Shown here piece after piece: positions 23,701-35,700 of a DNA stretch of 64,000 bases; position 1 is the first letter of the stretch, and every line of letters starts with the position of its first letter. A model generated the notes under the pieces. The model was not told where the DNA came from. It ran no database searches and saw only the letters and a program-made list of their open reading frames with translations. The translations under genes were made by a program, and so were the position numbers. Location: assembly GCA_013399855.1 (NCBI GenBank), contig VXAY01004345.1, positions 363,569-427,568 of the forward strand, given 5' to 3'. The DNA comes from Oxyruncus cristatus. Lineage: Eukaryota > Chordata > Aves > Passeriformes > Cotingidae.

Positions 23701-26700
23701 ATTGGGGTCTTTGCTCAAAACCGCCCAGAGGTGAGATTTTAAGTTCAACTTGATGTTGTATTAATAATGTGTCTGACTTGTCTGCTTGTTCTCAACGTGT
23801 CAAATCTGCTCCCATGGCCCCTTCTGTGCTTCCATGCCCTCTGCAGTGGATCATCTCTGAGCTGGCCTGCTACACCTACTCCATGGTGGTGGTTCCTCTC
23901 TATGACACCTTAGGTCCTGGAGCCATTCGGTATATCGTCAACACAGGTAAAACCAAACTGGATGTAATCTTCCCAGAAACCAGTTTTGTTGCTCAGAATG
24001 GGTCATTTTCTGCTTCTAAAAGACAGGGCATTGTAGAATCCTTGAATGGTTTGGGTTGGAAGGGACCTTAAAGCTCACCTAGTTCCAACCCCCCTGCCAT
24101 GGGCAGGGACACCTTCCACCAGCCCAGGTTGCTCCAGGCCCTGTCCAGCCTGGCCTTGGACACTCCCAGGGCTGGGGCTTTGTGACTCCTTGAGTGTCTT
24201 GAAGTCAATTAGAGAGGTCTGGAAGTCAATTAGAGAGGTTCCTGGGGAGCCGTGTGTCCCCATGCTGGGTCAGGGCTGCCTCCACTGTGTTTCCCACGTG
24301 CCCAGTTGTGCATAGCCATGGATGGGCTGCTCTGGGTGTGGGAATTGCTCCACAACCACCCACTCCTGTGCTGCTTCATATTTTGCCTCCTGGATTTTAT
24401 AACCCATGTGGGGAGCAATTGTAGTATTTTGAACTGAATCCCAGGATAATCGTAGATGTCAGCTGCAGCTCTGGCATTGATTTAGGTTAGCTAAGATTGC
24501 AGTAATTTTTCAAGAGAGTGCTGGGATTTCTGGTGTAGCCTGGAGTGACTATCAGAACTGATACAGCGTTAGCTGTGAGCCAGTCTTGCATTAAAAAGGA
24601 TTTACTGCAAACAGCTTGTTTGGCTGCTCTTCCAGCTGACATTTCCACGGTCATCTGTGACAAGCCTGAAAAAGCCAGGATCCTGCTGGACCACGTGGAG
24701 AGGAAGGAAACGCCAGGCCTGAGCTCCATCATCCTGATGGACCCCTTTGACAAGGAGCTGGCAGAGAGAGGGAGGCGCTGCGGGGTTCGCATCCAGACCA
24801 TGCAGGAGGTGGAGGTGAGTTTGCTCTCCCTCTCCTTTTAGTATTTTTCGTAATTTCTATAAAAAGACAGTAAAATATACAGGGACTTGTGAACCACGTG
24901 GCAGGTTCAGTGTCTGGAGAGCACAAAAGAGCAGCTTGTGGCTGATAATACTGATGCTTGGTGCAGTCGCCTCTTGGTGTTGTTCCTTGTTGATAGCAGA
25001 GCCATCATTCCAATCCTTTCTCCTCAAATACACTGTCAGCTGCTATTTAGGCCTGGGAAGAGGGCTGTTATTTGAGATACTGTCCTCCTACATGTAAGTC
25101 TACAGCCTCACACTTGTATGAAACACCCTGGATCCAGCTCAACCAACCCAAGCACTGCTTGAAATCCAGGACGGCATTGCAGTTAAGGCAAGAAAGCCTG
25201 GATAGAAGAAATGACCTAAGTGCCAGCCACGAATTTTTCTGCTCTAGCTCACACTCTCCCTTAGTGGTTTGCAGATGTTTAGCAAGTGGGTTACACTGCA
25301 GGAATTAAAGTGGAAGTCACTTTTGTTACTTTCCTCTCTTCCAGGACCGTGGCCGTGAGAGTCGACATGTGCCTGTGGTGAGTAGTGCCGTGTTGCTTTT
25401 CCCACTTAACAGCTGCAGCTGACAGTGGCACATTTATTGCACTGACAAGAGAGGGGAAGGTTTTCTCTGGCAGAAGGAAGCCTCTCCACGAGGGAGGCAG
25501 TGGAGGAGCCCAGGGACTACTGCTGATACCATCCAATGGAGATCACAGAACATTGAATGGTTTGATTGGAAGGGACCTTAAAGCTCAGCTCGTTCCCACC
25601 CTCTGCCATGGGCAGGGACATCTTCCACTAGCCCGGGTTGCTGCAAGTCCCACCCAACCTGGGTCTGGACACTTCCCGGGATGGGGCAGCCACAGCTTCT
25701 CTGGGCAACCTGTGCTAGGGCCTCCCCACCCTCACAGGGAAGAATGTACAGTATTTGTTTTGTTCCCTGCACCTGGGACACTTAACTGAGATGGCTCATC
25801 CCTGCTGAACATGTTAATGGCACGGTGATGAAATGCCATGGTTAATTCCAGTAGTTACCCAGGTGGCACTGGGGGAAGGTCTCTGCACCCTTCGCTTTCT
25901 GCTGGGGTTTCTATCGCTCAGAAACACTACTTGGCAGTATATATCTGGGATATTTCTGGAAAATTGCTATGATATTTTTCACTGGCTGCTCAGACTCGTG
26001 CAAAACTCTCAAAAGCAGCTTCTGATGTTCAAGCTTTTTATTTAGTCATTCATAACCCAAAATAGCACACACATGAGGTGGTGCTGAGAATAGAGATGCT
26101 GCTGGAAATGGGAGCAATCAGCAGCTTTGGAATCTTGTCCCCTGTTGTGGAGTTGTTTCCAGAATTATCTGGAAATCAGTATGTTATTTCAAGTTTTCCC
26201 ACGCACCTACAGGTGTAGATAGTGTCTTTGAAAATACTAATGGCAGGACAAGTATTCCATCAGTCTTCTTACCCTAAAGCATGTCCTTAGTGCACCTGGA
26301 GCAAAGCATGAGGAATAGAGTCTGCATCAACTGAAGAAACCTGATAAAAGGAGTTTTATGATGGTCTGTAATATTTACTGAGGGGAAGGAAAGCTTTTTG
26401 TGGCAAAGCTAAAAGATAATTGGTTTCATCTTTAGGTTTACACAATGGCAACAGTCTCTCCCATTACCCTTCTACACTTGATTGATGTGATTTTCTTATT
26501 TTCCTTATGTATTTCTAGCCTCCTCGACCAGAAGATCTATCAATTGTCTGTTTTACTAGTGGCACTACAGGTAAAAGAGGCATTTTAATCTTGAAATGTT
26601 AGAATAGATTACGAAATTAATCATTGGTCCCACCTCAATACATGCAAACTTGCTGTTATACTGACATGGCAATGATATTTCTATGCACTTTAAAAATTTA

Positions 26701-29700
26701 AGAACATATATATGTATATACGTTTCTGTAGATTGCAAATTAAAACTAACATTTTTCTTTTTCATTTGAATTCTCCGACATACACTTGGCCAGTGCAATT
26801 TTCCAGTTGTCTGGGAATCTGTCCATGTTTCTGCTTCCCATTTTACAGTGTAGTTGTGAAGCACTTGGTTGATTTGTATTTATCTTCCGCAGATGTTTTA
26901 AAAAAAACCCCAAACTCTAAAGCACTGAAATGTGGTTCCACAGCTTCCCATCTTCTGTGTCCTAAGCACACTGATGTCCCCAGCCTCACCAAGGTCCTTG
27001 TCACCTCTGTCTCCTCTGCTTGTGTGTTGCCCACGTCCTCGGGCTGGCCCTGGGCCACCACGTGCTGGGGAGGTCGGGGCTGAGCCTGGGCAGCCCACGG
27101 TGCTGGTACCCATGTGCCACTGGCCTCCTCTTCTTGGGGATGAGCAGCATCGTTTTCCTGCCTGTTCTCAGCAGAGGCAGTGCTTTCTCCTCTCTCCAGG
27201 CCCTGGTTTTCATCAGCTTGCAGGAATTTCCTGCTCTTGAGAACTCGACCTCTGTGACGTCTCCCTAAAAGCTGTACAGGGTGATGCACAAGACATCACT
27301 GCTTGGGAAACTGCCTTTACACTTCCCATGCTCCAGGGACTGCTGGAGCAGCTCTTCCATGTTCACCTGTGCACTCAGCATTGTCTAATGCTTGGTCCTA
27401 CCCCAAAGCATCCTCGATTTGGCCTCAGCCCATTTAGGCCAGAGAAGATGCTGGAGCTGCTGGTGCTGCCCAGCCTGCGGGTCAGGCTCAGCACAAGGGG
27501 ACACTTCATCTTCCACCTCTCAGAGAAGACCTGTGCTGCAGACCAGGTAGGCAAATGCTTTATCAGCCCCAAGCACAAACTCAAGATGTATTGAAAGGGT
27601 TTGGGTATTTTACCTTAGTACATCGTTGTTAGTTTTGGGATCTGCACTTCAGAGCACCCAGGGCAGAGCACGGAGGGAAAGGAGCCTGTGGCTCTGCTGT
27701 GTCCCAGCACTGGGAATTCCTAAATGGGAAAGACCCAGGTCAGTGCAGGACACGGTATCACAGCATCACAGCCACGTACAGGGTCGGTGCAAAGGGGCTG
27801 GGCGCAGCTGGGACCTGTAGGAAGCTGAAGGAGCCGTGCCATGGATGCAGCAGGGCACGGTGTGTTTGTGTGCACTTTCAAGTGCAGAGTGATTTTTTTT
27901 TCAAGCCATGTGTTTGCTGATATTTTTGTTGCTAAATAAGCAATTTTGCATAGAGAAGGTTTTTTTTTTATTATTTTCTTTCTTATTTGCAAACACAATC
28001 ATGGGCCAGCTTCTGATTTTGTACTTTTCTTAGAAAAATGCCCACGGTTACAGAAATAGGACAACCAGGGAGCTCCTTTTCTTTCTCCCATCCAAACCAG
28101 AGATTTCAAATTTTGCAAATCTCTCAAACTGAACTCTCCCAGAGCAATGCTTTGTGACCCACCAGCCTGGGTGGGTCCTGCTGGTGCAGGACTTTGCACT
28201 CCACTCTCTGGCTTTTCCAGAGCTTGCATCAACACTCTGGTCTGTTTTCCACATTGTGTTTGTTTTGATGTAAAAGGCTTGGAGTTCTGTATAGCCCATC
28301 ATTTTTAATGAAAAGATTTAGAATTTTCTTCCAAAGAATATGTTCTCTAGGGCTTTGTTCAACTCTGAAGGACTCTGAATATTTTTAGTGTAGTTTAAAA
28401 AAAATCTCTGCTGTAGAATTTGTAACCTGGAAATGGTAAAATTGGAAACAATTCCCCAGAAGTAGACTTCAATGTTTGCTTTTCTTTGATAGGACCAGAT
28501 GTCCCAACGCCTCCCCAGGGAGAGGGGAGAGTCTGAGGTTGTTGAGCTCCGATGACAAGACCAGCTTTCATGGTTGTGCCAAGAAACCATCAGCACTTGG
28601 AAATGGGCCAAAGGCACACAGATGTCCCCAAACCATCAGGATAAAATTTTTCATGCTGGCTACTCCAGAGAAGTCAACTGTCATTCCCTCAAGGATCCAC
28701 CCGTAACCAGTTGGATAAAAATCACTTCCCAGCAGTTTCTCCCGGCCTGGCAGTGCATGTTCCTGTCTGCCAGAGCTCCCAGGGGGAGGAAAGTGATTGC
28801 AGCCCAAAACGCTGACGGATCCCACCACTAAGTTAGTGCTGGAGCTGCTACTTGAAAGACCCACTTAGCAATGTGTAAAAGGTTCTTCTGTTGCTCAAGG
28901 GTTCTTCTGTTGCTTATGAGAACTGTCAAACCAGCCTGGCACCAAGATAAGGAGCACCTGATGTTCCCGGGCTATTAACGGATGGGATCACAGGGCATCC
29001 GTTCCGTAACAGGAGACTCACTGGGTCTGTCTTTATGAGGAAATTCAGACAAGAGCAGCATTACAGACCTGGCATTGGTTTTTTTAAATAGAACAGCAGC
29101 ATCACTGCCAACCTGCTTCTCTCAAAGTGGCAGTTCTGGGAAAGGGCTCGCAGAAAGGGGCACCTGTCTCGCTGGGTTAACTCTTAAAACAGAACTACTA
29201 AGGAAGGTCAGAATTTACAGGAGTCCCCCAGCCCAGAAGGCTGCAGCTGCCCATGGTAGCATGGTTTGTTCTGGATTTCTCCTGATGAAGGCTCTCCTGG
29301 CTCCAGCACTGCTCTGCTTTGATGCTGTTATCCCCACAGCCTGAGCAGGAGGGGCACAGGGAAGCAGCCAGGATGTTCACTCTGCTTTCCAGGCATGGCA
29401 TGGTGACTGAAACAGAGATACTGAATTGCATTCAGGTCAGAGGTGAAGTAAGTAAACGAGTCTGAGATCTGAGAAACCTTCTCATAGAAACACAGACTGG
29501 TTTGGTTTGGAAGAGGCCTTAAAGCACATCTCGTTCCAGCCATGGGCAGGGACACCTTCCACTGGATCGCATTGCTCCAAGCGCCGTCCAACCTGGCCTT
29601 GAACACTTGAAATCTCCAAAAAAAAAAAAAATAAATCTGAAGAGCTCTTTCAAGGTGCAGGGACCAGATCTGCTGTTGGTATAGCTGGAGGGCACAGTTT

Positions 29701-32700
29701 TGAGTTTCTAAACCAGTACTCAGCACATCCTCTCCAAGCTGTGTGATGCTGCAGGAGCACGGCTGCAAGGGCTGCACACATGTGTTTGCCTGGACTCAAC
29801 TGAAGTAACACAAGCAGTTTCTGGGTTGTGATGTGTATTTATGACTGACACTGGTTTGTGGAGTTTCTTGAAGTCTGGATCCACATGTGCACCCAGCTGT
29901 GAAAATAACCTGCCAGGCTGAGCTGGCACCCACCAGCCTGTTGGTCCAACATGTGAGGGCAGGAGAAGTTGTGACTGGCAAAGCTGTCAGCCCCAGCTTC
30001 ACCCCTGAGCTTCGGATGAGGATGAATGTCAGCGACACCAAAGCAGCCTCCTGTGCACTGTGTTCATCTGCAAGTGTTTGGGACTGAATTACTCGAGGCA
30101 CTTGGAACAGCAGATACGGATTTTCAGTAAAATATATTGTGTTAAAAATATCCTCCTCTGGTGCAATAAATGTGTGCAACAATTGCTCCTGCTGTTTGGG
30201 CCTGCCTTTAACTAGGTGTGAGGTTGAGTAGGAGTGATGCTGGTGACACTGGCAGGGCACAGGGCTCAGTGCTGTGTGTGCCCATGCCCACCCCAGAGGG
30301 CTCCCAGCCTGCAAAATGCTCTGAAGTGAGAGGATTAAACATCTTTTCCTGTGCTGAAACATATTCACAAAGCACCTCTGCCCCTTCTAATCTGAGGAAG
30401 GCAGGATGAACTTCTGGCTGATTCGCTGTTTAGTTCCATCACCTGTCGGAGCTTTGCCAGGCTGCCCGTGCCCACCGTGCTGGGCCGCGCAGGGCGCCCG
30501 CAGGGGCAGCTCCTCTGATGTGCTGCCGCGGGGAGCAGCAGGAGCTACGGGGCAGTGGTGTGATTGAATTAAAACAATCTGCTTAAAAACGTGCTGGAGA
30601 GAGAGAGGCTGGCCCTGTAATCTTTATTCGAGCTGAGCTACACCTTCTTTTCAGAAAGAAACCCTTGGAGGGTGATGCAAAGGGACAGTGCTGTGACAGG
30701 AGGATGTGCAGAGCTCTCCTTGCCACTGGTTTGTGTGCCTGGAGGCTCCAGCCCGTGGGTTTGCTGCTCAGCAAACCCTGTCTTTTGGCGTCTGAACAGA
30801 TATGAGATGCAAGAGGTGGTCAGCTGAGAAAAGAGGGTGAGAAAGCAAATATTGGTGGTGCAGAGCTGCCTGCAAGACAGTTCTCCTCTGCTGCTGATGC
30901 TATTAATGACTTCCTTTAATTGCAGTCTCATAGGGTCTGTTTGTAGCCTAAATTTTGCCATGGATTACCTGTTTTCAGGTTTTCTAGAGTACTGGCTAAG
31001 TAAGAGTGTAAGAACCTTTTAAATGGTGTTTCTTGGTGTTCAGTATCATTCTTAGTCAAGATCTGGATGAGATAAATCCTCCCTAGAGAGGCTGGAACAG
31101 CCAGCCTGGTCTGACGCCCATGCTTATCAAGCGGCTCCATCTGAGCACTCTCAGAAATTGCAGTTGGGCTATTTCTGCTGGAAACTGTTGTCCAGAGTCT
31201 CCAGCAGAAATATTTGTGTTTACAGTATTGTTTCATTAAATTTTGAGTATTGCAGTAAGTGCTTTTGGTGCACGTTACTGCACAGAAATGACAGTGAAAG
31301 TTACGTACGTTTTAAAATTCATGAAGAGAACTTAGGATTTTAACTATTTCTGGTTTCTTTTTTTTTTCTCCTTTTTTTTTTGTGTTAAGCTTTTGAAAGA
31401 TACCTTCTGGCTCATCATTTAAACTCCCTCTGTGTTTCTTTCAGGAAACCCCAAAGGTGCTATGCTGACCCATGGGAACGTGGTGGCGGATTTTTCAGGC
31501 TTTTTGAAAGTGACGGAGGTGAATACCCTGAGCTAGAGAACATTGCTGTGTGCACAGTGTGTGGGTTAAGCTGTGGCCCTGCACGGGCTGGAAATCCACT
31601 CTTGCAGATAAGAGGTGAAATTTCTCCTGCTCAGAGGGCCAAATACATGGGAATGGGAGCAAGGCTGAGCCTACAGCACTGGAGGGCATTAAATCCCCTT
31701 TCCAGCCCTGGCTCCCAGGCTCTGTAGGGCACAAATTGCAGAGAAGCAATGCTGACTCCTGTAAATCAATTAATTAATTCATTCCGAAGAATTAGGAGAG
31801 CAGACAAGTCCTGTACAGTTGCAACTGGTGCTTGAAGAGGAGTTTGGGGTGCAGTCGTGCTCTTTGTGTCCCATCGTGCTCCACAACGTCCTCATTGATT
31901 TGAAAGCTCTCTGCATACCAAGTGGGTGTGTGTATGTATAAATATATAAAAGAACATACATGCTTTTTAACAAGAATGGTTAATTTAATTGATACTCCAG
32001 TGTATCTCAGGTTCTGTCATACATATTTCTAAAAAAGCATAGTACTGGCCAAGTGCCTTTATAATGTGTTCCACACAATGTGTAAACTTGTGTTTAGAAA
32101 CACTGTAGGGAGCAGAATCACTTTACCACAACATAGTAATGATCAACAGCTTATATAGAACAAATATAAATAATTTTTGGTAGCAAACAAGCAATTCTAT
32201 GAAGTAGTTATATGCACATTGGATGGACAGTTAGTTACCTTGTACCCCTTGCTGATCTTATTGTTGAGGTTGAAATTACTGCAGTCTTATTACCTTAATC
32301 CTTGAACTTCCTGAGTTCCTGGTGTAAAGAAACTCAGCCATGTGAAGTAAGAAATCCCATGGAGCTCACGTGTCCCACTCCTTGCAGGGCTGTGACTCCA
32401 GCCCTGAGCAGTGGGAAGGGCCAGGGCAGCACTTTGCTGCAGGAGCCCTCGGGCTCTGCGTGGCCTCAGAGGCACAAATGAAAGCTGAGGCGTGGGGAGG
32501 TGTGAGCTTCAAAGGGCAGCAACGTTTATTTTGGAAGAGACCTAATTTAGAGCTGAGGGAACTTGGCATCTTTCAGGACTGGCCCATAAAAATGGACTTG
32601 GTGTTTGCTGACGGCAGTGGGACTCCTTGATTAATCTCAAAGGTATCAGATGGAGACCAGTCTGGTGTAAGTGGTTGTAAATTTGAGATCTCCACACCAG

Positions 32701-35700
32701 AGTACTGCAGGCAGGGGTAAAGGTCTGTAGCTGATCCCCAAGATTTGGGCAGTGTCTGACCACAGTAATGAAATTGAGCAAAGTGCAAAACACTTGAAAA
32801 GAGTATAAATTAAGGAAATAAAATGAGAAGTCCTGTAAAAATGCTGTTTACATACTCTTGTGCCAGTTTTGCTTAGTTCAGTGATTTCTACAAATTGAGC
32901 ATATTTTGAAGTGAGCCCAGAGCTTCATTATAAGGTTGGTCTCAAATGTCAAGAGGCTGTTTTCATTTTTACAGTTAACTGGACAACTGTGCCAACTGTG
33001 AAACACTATTCAATGTCATCATTTTGGTCTGATTTAAAACCTAATTATTTTGTCTGGGCCTTTAAAGCAGTGTATAAAAACCCCAGTGATGTTAAAGGTT
33101 TTTCATTACTGTGCTTGCAAAAAATGAGGCCAACTTGTAATAACATATAAATAGATCTGCAGGCCCTAATGGCTTCATTCAGACTGACAGACAAAATAAT
33201 TTGAAATGGGATGCTGAAAACACCCACGTGGTCAGTGTTGTTTGACTTCAGGAGGTGATGGCTGGGAGGCCGTACCCAAATCTGACTAGCCCAGATTTAA
33301 CTTCAATAAAATATTCCCTGAGGGAGGAACTCTTGTGCCTGCCTCCACTGTAACCCAGCTCATGGGCTGTTGGTTCCACCCGAGCAGTGGAGATGCAAAG
33401 TGGGTATAAACTATTGCTACTGTGAGCTGATATTTTTATACCCATTTTCCTCTAACCACTGGCCTTGATGCAAATTATTGGGTAGTCAACCTTTCAGGTT
33501 TTGTAATCCGTAATAGTATAGCAAGCCTTACCCTAGGAAATGCAGGTAGAAAAGCTGTTTTCTTCTGGGGCATGGGTTAGGTAAGGCTCTTGGGGCCTTC
33601 GTTTATTCCAGCTTGCAGGAGAGAGTTAAACCTTGACAAACTGAAGGCTTTGTTCAGTTGTTTTCTTAATAATTTGCCCAATTTTCTCTTTCCTCACTGT
33701 GCCTGTCTGTGGGATGGTGACAATGCCCTTAAAATCACATTTTAATCACTTAAAATTATGAGAAACACTAACAGAAGTAAATAATTTTTGCAGCTAAAAA
33801 CGAAATCATTAGTTTTCCCAACATATTCTGATTCAAATCAATGATTAACGAAAGGAAAAGAAAAAACCACTCTGTAACTTTGACTCCAGTAACGCTGTGA
33901 CTCTCAGGTGGGCTCTGTGCAGTGTGGAAAGGCGCTGCCCCTGCACAGCCCTGCTGGTGTCCAGGAGGCTCCCGCAGGTTAGCCCAGGGATCCTGGAGGC
34001 TCCTGCAGGTTTGCTGCAGGATCCTGCTGCTCTGCACCCAGCTGAGAGCACAGAGCAGGGGCTCAGCAGCTCCTGGGAGAGAGCAGTGAATGCCAACTGG
34101 TTCTGTGCCAGGGTGAGCCTCCACTCCCAGCGTGCGCTGTGCGGGTCCGATCTGCCTTCTGCCATGGAGACCTCTCCGTGCCCTGTGTGTCCATCTCCGT
34201 GCTCTCTGCTCCTCCTGCTAACCCAGCTCCATGACGCTGTGGCTTTAACGCTTCCCTGTGTCCGCCGCTCCCTCCTCTCTTGACAATCTTTACCCTTTTG
34301 CTCCTCTGGTGCCATTTTTCTTTTTATTGTTTTATGACTTTCTTGTTGTCTTCCTGTCAGTGTTTCTTTCCTTTCTGTCTCCCATGCCCTTCACCTGCAG
34401 AAAGTGATCTTTCCGAGACAGGACGATGTGCTCATCTCCTTCCTGCCTCTGGCTCACATGTTTGAAAGAGTTATACAGGTAAGAAACCTGCCTGAACTGA
34501 CGAGGCCTCGTGGGGCTCCTTGTGTTTTCTTCCAGAGTCAGTGGTCTCCTACTTGTGAGGATGTACACATTTCCTATTTGCCTTTAGCACACATGTTTGA
34601 GAGAATGGTACAGGTAAGGTCCTGGTGTCAGTGGAAATCATCTTTTTTCCACACCAAAAAAAAAAAAAATAAAATAAAATGAATAAAATACTAAATAACC
34701 AGTGATGTAGCACTAAAAAAGCTTGTACTCCAGAAGTGCCACATGCATAACACCAGGGCCCAGCTGCAGTCTCAGTGCCATGGCTGGAAGTGCAGAGCCA
34801 TTCCAGGAGAATTTCTGAAGTTTTCCAGCTTACACCTGGCTCAGAGATTGGAAAACAGCCTTTCAGCAGCAAGCTACCTGCTTGTTCAGCTCATAGCTAC
34901 TGCTGCCTGTGCAATTTGGGGGGCAGCTTTTCTAAGCACTCTAGAATGAGGTATCACAGAGATCAAGATAATTTCTTGCCATTTTCTACATCAGCTAAAA
35001 TTGTTTTAGTGCATAAAAAACCAGATCTGCAAAAAAACCCACCCCAGTTTGGCTACACTGCAAAAGAGGAAACGGAGATCATGGTGTGAGACACGTGATC
35101 CTCCTGGCAGGACAGAGTGCTGTGGGCATCCCTGGAGCCAGTGTCCGCTGGGAACGGTGGTGGATCCAAGTATAAGCTCTTGCCAGCAGCGGGACTGACT
35201 CCAGTCTCTTTCTGAAAAAAAAAAAAGGCGATAATTTGTGCTGCAATTGGTGTGTTAGGCAAGTCAGGTGAGACAACCACATCAGGTCTGCTGGCCTGAG
35301 ACGCTGCAAACGCAGAACTGATCCAGTATGTGAAGGTTGGACCTGGATCCAGTTGCAGCTCTGTACTTTCTCAGGGAGGACTGTTCCAGGCTGAAAGCGT
35401 ATTTTTTGAGTCAGACAAGCGTCTGAATATAAACCTCCCACTTCTTAGTAGCATCTGTGCCAGAAATAATATATTTCTGCCCTGTTAAAAACCTCACGAA
35501 TTGAAGTGAAAGCCCATGAAAGATTTGGAGAATTACAGTACAGCCTTTCTCCACTTGCAAGGCAAGGTGATCAGTGTGCCAGCACTGCTCAGGCAAATGG
35601 CTTTGACAGCAAATAAGAATATAATTATTCAAAAGTCATCTGATGGGGGGTGGGAAAAAATTAAAAACATTTGAAATGCCCTCATTTCACAGGATGTTGC

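Larger units (their letters stand above)
26571..31444 (+). other. ACSL6: ACSL6 intron 9 (about 4.9 kb)
   Basis: A long intron splitting the ATP-binding motif. It contains one antisense CR1 piece (29486-29633) and a small tandem duplication (28881-28917). No other coding segment was recognised. Confidence 0.8.

Noticed and set aside
29614..29633. A run as the poly(A) tail of a retrocopy
   Set aside because: The adjoining sequence is an antisense CR1 fragment, whose tail would be on the other side. No processed-gene body is visible.
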